Below, piece after piece: positions 1 to 9,001 of a stretch of DNA of 46,046 nucleotides; position 1 is the stretch's first letter; each line of letters begins with the position of its first letter. The stretch spans positions 1 to 46,046 of the forward strand of contig JAAUOM010000026.1 in the NCBI GenBank assembly GCA_012034865.1, given 5' to 3'. The notes under the pieces are model-generated. The model saw only the letters and a list, made by a program, of their open reading frames with translations. It was not told the DNA's origin and did no database searches. Position numbers and translations under genes: made by a program. Origin of the DNA: Acaryochloris sp. CRU_2_0. GTDB taxonomy: Bacteria > Cyanobacteriota > Cyanobacteriia > Thermosynechococcales > Thermosynechococcaceae.

Positions 1-828
1 TCGCAAGACACTTTGTTATTCCAAGTCCGCAGAAATGCTAGCACACTCGATTCGATTGCTACTTCACTACCTAAAATTTTGGGATGTGCCCGTTCCCGCC
101 TGATTCATACCTTCATTCAGCAACGCCACCGAGGGTTTTATCATTTCCAGTTTTGGCAGCAGTTGATTGAGCAGGGAACTCACTTTATTACCCGGCTTAA
201 AAAAGGAGCCTCTTATCAAGTCCAACAGGTGTTCACGCACAGCTATGCCCTAAGGAACCAGCGAATTCAAATGGGGTATGGCACGCCCAAACAACCCGAC
301 GTGACCCTCCGACTCATTGCAATCAAAGTGGGTAAAACCTGGCATTCTTATCTCACCTCAGTCCTGGATCCTGAGATTTTACCTCCCTATGTCGTTGCTG
401 ATTTATATAGCAAAAGATGGCGGATTGAAGAAGCTTTCAATACAGTAAAACGATTACTGGGACTGAGCTATCTGTGGACAGGCTCTGTTAACGGGGTAAA
501 GCTTCAAATCTGGGCAACCTGGTTGTTTTACGCTGTATTAGTAGACTTAGGCGATGCCATTGCAGACGAACTAGCGTTACCCTTTGACCGGATCTCACTG
601 GAAATGGTTTATCGGGGCTGTATCATTTCTCAGTGGCTCACCAAAAGGGGTTCAACCGACCCAGTCCAGTATTTTGCGGCTCCAGAAAATCAGGATTTAG
701 GCATTGTCAAACGTCTACGTAAACCTAATGTCAAATTGATTGTGGCTCCTTTCCCAGAGCACCAACGAGGTTCTGAAAATTTCTTCTTTAAGCCTACTGC
801 TGAAATGTCCTTGCAAACTGGGGTATAG
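1..828 (+). CDS. IS4-family transposase, 5' end outside the window
   Basis: The reading frame is open from base 1, so the TTG at 13 is probably internal and the N-terminus lies upstream. The C-terminal half carries the IS4 signature Y-(2)-R-(3)-E-(6)-K (in YSKRWRIEEAFNTVK, near base 410), which contains the catalytic Glu of the DDE triad; the first Asp must be outside the window. This enzyme family moves its IS by cut-and-paste. The protein ends at a TAG at 826-828. I could not identify the terminal inverted repeat that should follow, so the right boundary of the element is unknown. Family assignment is firm; whether the copy is active cannot be judged. Confidence 0.88.
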   Translation, partial: SQDTLLFQVRRNASTLDSIATSLPKILGCARSRLIHTFIQQRHRGFYHFQFWQQLIEQGTHFITRLKKGASYQVQQVFTHSYALRNQRIQMGYGTPKQPDVTLRLIAIKVGKTWHSYLTSVLDPEILPPYVVADLYSKRWRIEEAFNTVKRLLGLSYLWTGSVNGVKLQIWATWLFYAVLVDLGDAIADELALPFDRISLEMVYRGCIISQWLTKRGSTDPVQYFAAPENQDLGIVKRLRKPNVKLIVAPFPEHQRGSENFFFKPTAEMSLQTGV

Positions 829-1192
829 CGTTAACTTGTCGCCAATGCGCTGTATCTGCTAAGTTCACGGAGAGATCGTAACAGGAACGGCAACCTTAAC
901 AGAGTGACTGCCTCTGGTGGCAAACACAGGTAGTCAGTGCAGCTCGTGAAGTGAACCCTTATCTTCTGCCATCGCTCTCAAAAGGCGATGGAGTCTTTGA
1001 TAGAGACCGCTTCATCCTCCATAAATAAGGCGTCGGCAACTGCTAAGATGATCCTAGCCAGCAGGCCTTGCTGTGCCTAGGGAGAAACACCGAGATGCTG
1101 GAAAAATTTGAGAGATTGTCTACAAATACGGCTGAACCGACTTTTAATTGAATAAATTGTTTATTCCCTCGTTTTCCGTTAAAACATTACCC
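829..1192. other. Gene-free stretch with several consecutive hairpins
   Basis: I see no convincing coding region here. The stretch holds a run of potential stem-loops: 905-936 (eight-pair arm with one G-T, plus inner GTG/CAC), 969-991 (perfect 7-bp stem CCATCGC/GCGATGG, 9-nt loop), 993-1008 (GTCT/AGAC) and about 1051-1081 (CCTAG/CTAGG outer and CAGCA/TGCTG inner stems). It could be the 3' non-coding end of the IS4 element or a structured RNA. It does not match the tmRNA, RNase P, SRP or group II intron landmarks I know. Confidence 0.4.
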
Positions 1193-2477
1193 ATGAACAA
1201 ATGGATTGAATATTCGCTGAAGTACCGCTACAGTCAAAGCCACAGTCAAAGGGGATTTGCCATCCCTGTTGCGGTGGGGATGGGGTTAATTATTCTGTTG
1301 GTTGGGATTACCATGCTGTTGCGATCGCAAAGTAGCCAAGTTAGTGCGATCGCCCAAAAGATACTGCCAAAAGTCTCAACGCTGCTGAAGCTGGGGTCAG
1401 TAATATCCGGGCGTTGATCAATCAACATCGTGCGATCGCCCTTTATCCTGCCTGTGTGAGTCCAGATGGCAGCGGGAATTGCTTAGATAGTGGTTCTACT
1501 GTCAGTTGGGGTTTACCCAACAATATTCCCAATGTCTTGTCCACCTGTGATGTCGATCAAAGGAGTGTCATTACCTCGATTGCCCAAGGAACCTGGCAAC
1601 CTGTAGATCCCGGTGATGTCAGCCAAGGACAATATCGACTATTTGATTACAATTACGATGCAGGTAAGGGCAACTTGAAGGTTCAAGGGCGGATGAATCC
1701 TGGTGAACCTAGTGAATCGGTCTCTGAACTAGACGTCAGTTTTCCCGTTAATCCCGTCGAGGATCAAACCGCTGGGTTGTGGGTCACTACCTCAGCCGAT
1801 ACTGAGGAAATCAACGCCGATGTCTTGGGTGATTGTGACAGTACACTCACCACGGATCCCCAAGGCGACTACGAGGCACGACAACTCGGCTTGACGATGC
1901 CTCCAATTCCAGAGAAGCCCCTCGGTGCGATGGTACTCAGCGCCAGTACATTTATCGAAAAGTCGCTGCCACGACCCGGGGATAGTCCCAATGGACCGAA
2001 TGGGGAGTATCAATATGTGATTGATACTTTGGGGGGCCAACCTTTACAACTTTAACCATTCCTGCCGATAAACAAATTGAGATCTGGGTGGATGGGAATA
2101 TCGATCTCAGGGGCAAAATGATCAAGCATACCTGTGGAAGTACCCCGGGCTGTGGACCGTTCCAAGTTAAATTCTATCTGCAAGGGAACAGTGGCGATGA
2201 TATTACCCTTGATCAAGGCACCGTCATCTGTGATGTGTTCATCCATGCCCCCATTTACAATGTCACCAACTATGCCAGCGGTACAACCACAGAAAGCTGT
2301 GGCAATGGCACCAAAAGAACGAGTGTGTTCTGGGTGAAAAGTTGGGAGGACGAGGCTGGTGTGAGCATCCCAGTACTGGATCCGCCTAGAGCAACCTGGA
2401 AGGATGCTCCCATCGTGTATCCACCCAGACTAGGCCCCTTGGAAACTTGGCAAACCAAAGAACGCTCCGACAGCTAA
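1193..2477 (+). pseudogene. HpsA/PilX-like pilus-associated protein, frameshifted twice as sequenced
   Basis: Read across three frames this gives a protein of about 428 residues. It has a prepilin-type N-terminus (RGFAIPVAVGMGLIILLVGITML, one membrane segment) followed by the pattern AQKDTAKSLNAAEAGVSNIR typical of PilX/HpsA-like proteins, then a secreted-type body rich in Cys, Gly, Asp and Thr. The first break is in the A4 run 1356-1359 (one A too few); the second is in the G6 run 2031-2036 (one G too few, restoring GGPTFTTLTIPADK). I chose the ATG at 1193 over the TTG at 1148 because it is close to the hydrophobic segment. Two minor pseudopilin genes follow, which supports a role in a type IV pilus or hormogonium-polysaccharide-like export machine. 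The name HpsA-like is tentative. Confidence 0.7.
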
Positions 2478-2616
2478 GCCTTGTTGACGATACCTTTGTA
2501 TTCTTAGCTGACTCAAGGTCTGACCATTTTCTGACTTTTTCTCACTCAAGAGAAAAAAGAATTTGACAGAATAGGACTAACCTTTAACCTGTGAACATCG
2601 CTCTAGAACAGATCCT

Positions 2617-3129
2617 ATGACTTTCCCCTCAAACTTATCTCACCAGCAGCAAACCGGATTTACCCTTGTAGAGGTCTTGGTTGGCTTATTAGTGATTGTC
2701 GGTTTTATCAGTACAGCTATGCAGGCGCTGGTCACCGCCACTGTCTTTAAGGTAAAGGGGCAGGAAATTAGTGAAGCCACCACCTGGATTCAACAGGATT
2801 TAGAGCAGGTCAAGTTCGATGCCACTCGCTTAGATTATGCTGCTGGTGTTTACAACCCGGATCCTGGTGCTTGCGAAGCCACTTCAGAGAGTGCAGGCTA
2901 TGCCAAGCGCCTCAGTGATCAAAAATTAGGTTCAACCAATCCCATGGTTATTGCCAAAACAAGTACGACTGGCAATCGACCCTACACCCTTAGCCGAACA
3001 GCCAGTCTCCCTACATCAGCCCCCTACAATATCTTAAACTTAGAGTATGAAGTTAAATCAGCCGACAATCTCCCCATCACCATCGTCCAGACCAAGGTCA
3101 TCCCAGACGCATCTTTAGCATGTCCTTAG
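2617..3129 (+). CDS. PilV-like minor type IV pilin
   Basis: A 170-residue protein with a class III prepilin signal: a short polar leader, then the cleavage and methylation site G^FTLVE at about residues 16-21 and a hydrophobic helix to about residue 40. The Glu at mature position 5 is present. The rest is a small globular domain with a Cys pair spaced as in minor pilins (CEA near residue 87, terminal CP). Such proteins are processed by PilD-type peptidase and prime or decorate the pilus. It overlaps the next gene by 10 bases (start ATG at 3120), indicating translational coupling in one operon with the HpsA/PilX-like gene upstream. Confidence 0.82.
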   Translation: MTFPSNLSHQQQTGFTLVEVLVGLLVIVGFISTAMQALVTATVFKVKGQEISEATTWIQQDLEQVKFDATRLDYAAGVYNPDPGACEATSESAGYAKRLSDQKLGSTNPMVIAKTSTTGNRPYTLSRTASLPTSAPYNILNLEYEVKSADNLPITIVQTKVIPDASLACP

Positions 3130-3698
3130 TTGACAGTGCTCGTTCCAGGGTAGCGAGAATAACTCCCATCCAGTTGCAACACAACAGACTTGGGTTTTCA
3201 TTGGTCGAGATCCTAGTCGTTGTGGCGATTTTGGGAATGATGGCGACCCTAGCGGCTCCTAGTTTTTTGAGCTGGGTCAACAATAAACGCATTGAAGATA
3301 TCTCCGCCCAAGTCATCGGCGTACTCAAAGAAGCTCAAGCAGAGGCTATTCGCAAAAGTCAAAGCTGTAGGCTCACTATCACAACAACGTCGGTAACCGC
3401 CAGTCCACCGAGCTGTTTACCCACAGGCACTAGGGATCTAACGCAAGTCAGTGGTGGAGAGAGTGCATCCGGTGTCACTCTCATTGCCCAGGCTACACCC
3501 ATTACTATCCAGTTTTCCCCTAAAGGATCAACTACTTCTAGTAATGTCTTGGTGTTTTACCATCCCGATCAAGCTCAGGGGATGCGCTGCTTAGCTATTT
3601 CTAGTGGCATTGGCCTGATGAGAACAGGCAAATTCTCAGGTTCCCATCCCCCCTCTACCAGCCAAGCCAACACTAATAACTGTCATACATCCATGTAA
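3120..3698 (+). CDS. GspH/FimT-family pseudopilin
   Basis: A 192-residue prepilin-like protein. The leader is unusually long (about 27 residues) and ends at G^FSLVEILVVVAILGMMATLAAPSF, the typical cleavage site and transmembrane helix, followed by the GspH/FimT pattern (amphipathic helix with AQAEAIRKSQ, then beta-rich domain). In this family the protein is a minor pseudopilin that initiates pilus or type II-like pseudopilus assembly at the inner membrane. Start ATG overlaps the stop of the upstream pilin gene. An alternative start nearer the cleavage site is not obvious. A strong hairpin follows the gene. Confidence 0.82.
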   Translation: MSLVDSARSRVARITPIQLQHNRLGFSLVEILVVVAILGMMATLAAPSFLSWVNNKRIEDISAQVIGVLKEAQAEAIRKSQSCRLTITTTSVTASPPSCLPTGTRDLTQVSGGESASGVTLIAQATPITIQFSPKGSTTSSNVLVFYHPDQAQGMRCLAISSGIGLMRTGKFSGSHPPSTSQANTNNCHTSM

Positions 3699-3737
3699 AG
3701 CACGATTCAACGATACATTTGCTCATTCACCTTTGCC

Positions 3738-3772
3738 GATTACCACAGATCCACGATCGGTTCTGGGTAATC
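3738..3772. terminator. Bidirectional terminator-like hairpin between convergent genes
   Basis: GATTACC (3738-3744) pairs with GGTAATC (3766-3772), continued inward by CAGA/TCTG after a one-base bulge, leaving a loop of about 12 nt. It sits between the pilin operon (plus strand, ends 3698) and the tolC-like gene (minus strand, ends 3784). There is no long T run, so termination is inferred from position and stem strength. Confidence 0.5.
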
Positions 3773-3783
3773 TTGGCTCACCC

Positions 3784-5499
3784 TTACCCCCCTGGTGGCG
3801 TCACACCGCTGATGGGTTGGGCATAGCTGGTGGCTCGTTGCAAGGCAACTAACGCCCGGTTATAGTCCAAGATAGCCGCGATCAGGTTTCCTCGCGCTTG
3901 AGTTAATGATGTTTCAGCATTGGTGATATCCAGTTGAGTGCCAATCCCGGCATTAGAGCGTAAACGGGCTAATGTCAGACTTTCTTCCGCCAGTTGCACA
4001 GTGCTTTGAGCCGTATTGATATTGCGTAAATTAGACGTGAGACTGGCATAGGCTTGCTCGACCTCAAACCGCAACTGGTTTTTGGCATCGGCAAATTGGG
4101 TGTCGGCGATCGCAATATTTTCTTCCTCCTGAGCCGCCCTGGATTTCGCAGCTTTGCCATCAAAAAAATTGATGGCCACTTGTACACCAAGGGCATAACC
4201 AAAATCGCCCCCCACATCATCCTCCAACTCATCCGCCAGTTCAAAATTGGCAAACGCCTGCACAACGGGCTTATTTACAGCTAGCGCAACCCGACGTTGT
4301 TGTTCAGCAATCCGTCGCTGATTAACAATTTGCAATAATTCGACTCGATTTTGTAACGCCAAGACAATACTTTCTTCCAAACTCAGTAACCAGCCACCGG
4401 CAATATTGACCTGATCAGCGGTAGTTAAACTAGCAGTTTCTTTAATATTTAAGCGTTGGGCGAGCTGTCGCTGGGCAATCTCCAGTAAATTCTTGGCTTG
4501 GGTAGTATTTTGAACGGTATCGGCTAACTGCACCTCGGCTTGCAGAACCTCAAACTTTGTCCCTAGCCCAGCTTGTTCTCTTGCCTTGATAACATCTAAA
4601 CTGGCTTGGGAATTTTTGACGGCATCGTTGGCCACGGCAATGAGAGCGGATGTTTGCTGGAGATTGTAATAGTCATTGGCCACATCCAGCCGCAATTGTT
4701 CCAATTGGCGTTTGATTTCCAATTCCGAAATTTTGACCTGAGCCTTGGCGGCATTAATCTGACCCGATCGCAGCCCGGAGGTGTAGATGTTATAGGTTGC
4801 AGAAACCGTCCCGCTCAAGAAAGTGGACGTGCCCCCTAGATTGCCTTGCCCTTGAGGGATTGCAGATAACGGCACTAGAGGAGCAACATCGACAATATTA
4901 GGGAGCGTTGCTGTGGTATTGGCTCGCAGTTGCAGTTGCTGGATTTGTTGGTTAAAGATTTGTTGTTGCACCTGGTTTTGGTCTTGTTGTAGGCGCAACT
5001 GCAATTGCTGAATTTGAGTTGAGAGTTGTTGCTGAGATTGGAATTGTTGGGTTTGTAAGGTTTGTTGAGTCCGTTGTTGAACTTGGAACTGAGAAGTGTT
5101 ATCGACGGGAATGGGGGTTTGATCGAGGACGAAAGTCGCAGAATCCGTGCGAGTGAGAGCCGATTGCACACTAATCGTTGGCCATTGAGCAGCTTGTGCT
5201 TGCCGCAGAACCGCTTGATTTTGCTGAAGTTGCAGCTCTGTAATTTGCAGATTGAGATTGTTGCGGAGAGCCAATTCGTAGGCTTGTTGCAGGGTAATGG
5301 GCTGCGTCAGATCAATCACCACGGCTTCCGGCTGGGTGGGAATACTCAGCAAAGTTGAGTCTCGGTTCAATGAGGTCTCTTTCGTGAGGGGTGCGGGCAC
5401 GGTCGTAAGCGGTGCGGTTTGTGCAAAGACTGCCCCACCCCCTATGCTCATCAGTGCCCACCCCAAGCCTGACGCAATAAGCCACTGTCGAATCACCAT
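3784..5499 (-). CDS. TolC-family outer membrane efflux protein
   Basis: A 571-residue protein with a Sec signal peptide (MVIRQWLIASGLGWALMSIG, cleavage near AVFA-Q, residues 24-27) followed by two outer membrane efflux (OEP) repeats, beginning at ITLQQAYELALRNNLNLQI and GWLLSLEESIVLALQNRVEL. Such proteins form a trimeric channel across the outer membrane and periplasm and work with a membrane-fusion protein and an inner-membrane pump; neither partner is adjacent here. Between about residues 130 and 195 there is an unusual Gln-dominated segment that may be an extended coiled coil or low-complexity insert. Length is somewhat above the E. coli TolC length, largely from this insert. Start ATG is directly before the signal peptide. 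Confidence 0.9.
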   Translation of the reverse strand: MVIRQWLIASGLGWALMSIGGGAVFAQTAPLTTVPAPLTKETSLNRDSTLLSIPTQPEAVVIDLTQPITLQQAYELALRNNLNLQITELQLQQNQAVLRQAQAAQWPTISVQSALTRTDSATFVLDQTPIPVDNTSQFQVQQRTQQTLQTQQFQSQQQLSTQIQQLQLRLQQDQNQVQQQIFNQQIQQLQLRANTTATLPNIVDVAPLVPLSAIPQGQGNLGGTSTFLSGTVSATYNIYTSGLRSGQINAAKAQVKISELEIKRQLEQLRLDVANDYYNLQQTSALIAVANDAVKNSQASLDVIKAREQAGLGTKFEVLQAEVQLADTVQNTTQAKNLLEIAQRQLAQRLNIKETASLTTADQVNIAGGWLLSLEESIVLALQNRVELLQIVNQRRIAEQQRRVALAVNKPVVQAFANFELADELEDDVGGDFGYALGVQVAINFFDGKAAKSRAAQEEENIAIADTQFADAKNQLRFEVEQAYASLTSNLRNINTAQSTVQLAEESLTLARLRSNAGIGTQLDITNAETSLTQARGNLIAAILDYNRALVALQRATSYAQPISGVTPPGG

Positions 5500-5719
5500 A
5501 ATGCTGAAGGGATCACAATTAATCCTGCTCGCGTGAGATTTAGGAATCGGTTTAATTCTGCATCAAGCCCATGAGAATAGCAAATCCTAATTGCGATGGT
5601 CTACGACCGACCAGAGGTCATCGCCCCTACTAACCGCCCCATCCCCCAGGGTCAATTGTGCTAGTCCATTCATCTAAATCCTAGAAATACTCTACGGGAA
5701 TATGGTTGCCATGAGAAGG

Positions 5720-6877
5720 CTAGGATGGCACGACTATCCGCTGTAGCCCTTCATCTTCTGCATTATGGATGGTTTCAGATATCCATGCCGTTTGCCAAGG
5801 GTCACCCCCAATCTCTAAACCACAAAGATGGCTATAGGCTTTGAGGAGCAAGGTTGATCCGTGTTGATGATACCGTTTGAGGGTGACGGTTACCCGACCC
5901 TGCATGGTGTCCTTACAGATGTAAATCAAGCCCTTCTGGGTTGGAGCCCGTAAGGGTGTACCGGGGCGATCGCAACTGGCCTGCACCTCAATTCCATAGC
6001 GGTGGTTATGAGCCTGCATCGACCACTCTCCCCAAGGGGTAACAGACCACGAAACTTCTGAATTCCAGGGCGCAAATTCATAGAGTCGCCCTTGGTAATG
6101 CACACCAATCAGACCCACAGACTCCATCCACCACAACACCCCCCGTCTGCCTGCGGCTGCCGTCAGGGCTAAATCGGGTTGTTCAGCAAAGCAATTGCAA
6201 TTGATCCAAAACCATTTTCGGGGAAAAGACCCTCCCCAATTTTTTTCAGCATAGGCTGGACTCTTTTCAAATACATAGCGCTGCCCCTGCCAGTCAATCC
6301 AGCCCGTTGCCAAACCGTGAGCCATCATAATTTGCCAACCGGGTTCAAACATGGGCAAGAACGACAGCAATCCTCCCGTGGATCGGGGCGACTTTCCCTG
6401 ATCGCCCCAAGCATAAACAGGCTGAATCTGATACCGCCAGTGCGCTTCTTGACCTGTTCCTGGATCGCACAGATGACCTTGATGCCAGGTATGGGTACCC
6501 TGGTAGCCTTGTTCAATGTAACGGTCAAATTCCGCAGGCGGCAACCACCGAGGACGTTGAGCATCTCTAGTCTTACCCCAATGGCCTAACCCCAAAGCTC
6601 CCATACCTAAAGGCGCTCCCCAGGACCAAAATTGACCGACATCGGCAAAGGTTCGACAGAAGTAACCATCGTCTGGCCCCAGGACTTGAGCAGCCCCCCC
6701 GCTATAGGGTTGTCCCCCAATCGGGTCTTCAATGGAGTACATGAATGCAAAGGTCTGGTTCAATTCAGGCAAGGTGACCCGATAATACCAACCCTCAAAA
6801 AAACGACGGGGACTACCATCCCAGTGATAGCCACTATGGGGTGTAATCAACCTCGTCGGCAGTATTTGTACGTCCAT
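5720..6877 (-). CDS. Tocopherol cyclase (VTE1/slr1737 type)
   Basis: A 385-residue soluble protein with the hallmark motifs of tocopherol cyclase: HSGYHWDG near residue 15, FFEGWYYRVTLP near 26-37, FMYSIEDP near 45-52, and a Trp/Gly-rich C-terminal half. The enzyme closes the chromanol ring of 2,3-dimethyl-6-phytyl-1,4-benzoquinol (and the non-methylated precursor) in vitamin E synthesis, at the membrane or plastoglobule-like surface. Length matches the cyanobacterial family. It is alone on the minus strand, with over 200 bases on both sides; no other tocopherol gene is adjacent. Confidence 0.93.
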   Translation of the reverse strand: MDVQILPTRLITPHSGYHWDGSPRRFFEGWYYRVTLPELNQTFAFMYSIEDPIGGQPYSGGAAQVLGPDDGYFCRTFADVGQFWSWGAPLGMGALGLGHWGKTRDAQRPRWLPPAEFDRYIEQGYQGTHTWHQGHLCDPGTGQEAHWRYQIQPVYAWGDQGKSPRSTGGLLSFLPMFEPGWQIMMAHGLATGWIDWQGQRYVFEKSPAYAEKNWGGSFPRKWFWINCNCFAEQPDLALTAAAGRRGVLWWMESVGLIGVHYQGRLYEFAPWNSEVSWSVTPWGEWSMQAHNHRYGIEVQASCDRPGTPLRAPTQKGLIYICKDTMQGRVTVTLKRYHQHGSTLLLKAYSHLCGLEIGGDPWQTAWISETIHNAEDEGLQRIVVPS

Positions 6878-7045
6878 GACACCCTAGCCTTCGGCAAACC
6901 CTCACAGATCAAGGCGAAGACCTTGCCTCCAGCCCTCGATCCAACCGCTTAACTTGATCATAGAATCTGGCGACCTAGAGTGGACGGCCATCTCCCAATT
7001 GGCCGACATTATTTCCCTTATTTTGCGATTCTTCCTGCTGCTGTT

Positions 7046-7090
7046 GCACCCACAACTAACCCAGCCTCTAGCCTGTAAAAGAGTGGGTGC
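7046..7090. repeat. 8-bp inverted repeat in the gap between tocopherol cyclase and SLH genes
   Basis: GCACCCAC at 7046-7053 is the reverse complement of GTGGGTGC at 7083-7090, 29 nt apart. It lies just past the 3' end of the DUF3747-SLH gene (minus strand, stop at 7149) and could fold as a weak terminator, but there is no T run. The rest of 6878-7148 shows nothing I can identify. Confidence 0.25.
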
Positions 7091-7148
7091 TGATTGCTGT
7101 TTTCTATTACCTCATGCCAAGGACAGAACTTGGCAGAGTCGTGTCAGT

Positions 7149-8557
7149 TTAGGGAGTGGGAGTAGGTGGAGCGGCAGGTGGGACAGGTGGGCTTGTTTTG
7201 GCAGGATTCGGAGGTGCGACTTCTGTTGATTCTGGAGAAGGTGTAGTAGGTGGGGCAGCAGGTGACGTAGCCGGAGGCACAAGGGGTGGAGTAACCGAGG
7301 GAGCAGCAGGTGGCGGAGTTGGAGAAGGTGTAGCAGGCGGGAGAGTGGGGGACGTCGCTGGAGCAGCAGGTGGAGTGCCCGCAGGCGCTGTCGAGGGGGT
7401 CTCTGCTTTTAGACAATTCAGAGTTCTCAAGGTTGCTGCTGCTGCATAGTTGCGCTTGGCCGATTGATTGGGAGTAAAGGCCAGTCCTTTTTCATCCAAG
7501 GGGGAAGCTACACCACAATAGCTGGACATTTCTGTAATCACCGCTGCTGCCCAATGGGTGCTGATATCCGTAAAGTTAGTGGCCGTTTGCTTGCTGGCCA
7601 ATTTGGGATCGAGTTTAGCCAGGGATTTAGCGTATTCTGCTGCGCGTTTGAGAACCGCCATCATTTCTGCACGGGTGACCTCACGGGTAGGCTGAAACTT
7701 GCCATCAGGATATCCCTTAACGATATTGTTTGTTTGGGCAAAGGCTATTTTTGCAGCACTCCAACGGTTGGCAGCGACATCTGGATAGGGGCTACTACTG
7801 ATTTGGCTAGGAACTTGAAAGTTGATGCCGGGAACATTCTTCAGCGCTTCCAAAATCATAGAGACCAACTGCTCACGAGTGAGGGGATCTAAGGGGCGGA
7901 AGGTGTCATCTTGAAAACCAGCAATAAATTTGAGAGCAACCGCATCTCGAATCTCTTTGAGGTAAATGTCGTTTTCCACATCGGGAAACGGGATGCCACT
8001 CAACCCTTTGGATATATAGACATGGCCTAAAGGTTTTTTATTGAAGGTTCGCCGGGTCAAGCGCCATTCGGGATGGAGAATAATTTTGGCGAAGCTAGCC
8101 GTATACCCATTGGTGCGACCCAATTCGATCTCTTGGTCACCTTTGGCCTTGGAATCAGGAACGCCCATTAGAACCAAGTCCGTAGAAGTTTTGCGAACTT
8201 GCAGGAGATACCGCCCGCCTAGATCTTCGCCATCGATACGGATAGAATAGCCATTACTGTCTACACTGCGGCCACATAGACCCGTGAAATCAAATTTAAG
8301 CAAGAGGGGATCAATCGTCACAGGATTAGTGCCACTTTCACTCCAGCATTGCTTGTCTGGGGAGATTTGCTCCAGAACCAAGAGCTGATGTATACCGCTG
8401 GTACCAACGGGTGCTGCTACTAGCACAAACTTGGATTGATCGATCTCTTTTTCGCTAAGTTAGCTGCGATCGCAGCCGACAGAGGTAGATGAGTAATAAC
8501 CGTAGCAGTGGCAGCAAAAGCAAATAAATGAACGAAGGAACGCATCGAGAATTTCAT
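7149..8557 (-). pseudogene. DUF3747 and S-layer-homology surface protein, frameshifted near its N-terminus
   Basis: From an ATG at 8557 the first frame encodes a signal peptide (MKFSMRSFVHLFAFAATATV... ending SAAIAAN) and then runs into a stop. One missing base in the stretch 8457-8461 restores SEKEIDQSKFVLVAAPVG, the conserved start of the DUF3747 domain. The restored protein of about 469 residues has DUF3747, then three SLH modules (starting PFPDVEND, PYPDVAAN, NFTDISTHW), then a roughly 75-residue Pro/Ala/Thr/Ser tail. SLH modules bind cell-wall polymers or pyruvylated polysaccharide, so it is probably an exported wall-associated protein. The frameshift may be a sequencing error. Confidence 0.8.
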
Positions 8558-8705
8558 ATGGCTCTAATTAATGAAGGGGGACTTGAGTTCACTAGCAAAC
8601 GTCAGCCCATGTGACACAAACATGAACTCACTTGTTCCCTGTATATGTAAGTGGAGAGTCTATCATGGCAAAACCCCTGTATCTGTATGTCTCTACAAAA
8701 ATATA

Positions 8706-8885
8706 ATGGCTGAACGACAAGCCTTATCCTGCGATGTGGCGCAACTCGTTGTAACCCAAGAGCAGAACAGCCGTGAACTGAATCAGGCGATGCTGCGATT
8801 AGCGGATGCCCAAGTGGGTATGGCTCGGTTACTGGGTTCTCTGGATGAAGACAGGCCAACTATCCTGAGAAAGCTCAGCACCTAG
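8706..8885 (+). CDS. Small hypothetical protein, possibly coiled coil
   Basis: A 59-residue reading frame from ATG 8706 (the frame is open further upstream to 8571, but that part lies across the promoter region of the divergent SLH gene and looks non-coding). The peptide is helix-prone, with Gln/Asn/Leu patterns such as VTQEQNSRELNQAMLRLADAQ and an ending LGSLDEDRPTILRKLST. I do not recognise the family. It may be a fragment of a larger coiled-coil protein. It precedes the Uma2 gene in the same direction, 116 bases apart. Confidence 0.35.
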   Translation: MAERQALSCDVAQLVVTQEQNSRELNQAMLRLADAQVGMARLLGSLDEDRPTILRKLST

Positions 8886-9001
8886 GATTATCCCACTTGA
8901 CTCATGCCCTTCTCCTGAGCGTTGCAGTGGTAGAGGTTGGCAACAAAAACATAATCTCTGTCAAACTTGAATTGATAGTCAATTCAATGCACAGATAGCT
9001 T

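Noticed and set aside
5062-5358. Plus-strand frames antisense to the tolC-like gene
   Set aside because: They arise from the Gln/Leu-rich codon pattern of the minus-strand gene.
7156-7449. Gly-rich plus-strand frame resembling a Gly/Val-rich protein
   Set aside because: It is the antisense of the Pro/Ala/Thr tail of the SLH protein and has no independent support.
8571-8705. N-terminal extension of the small ORF at 8706
   Set aside because: It overlaps the region between divergent genes and has a Cys/Pro-rich, non-protein-like sequence; ATG 8706 is a better start.
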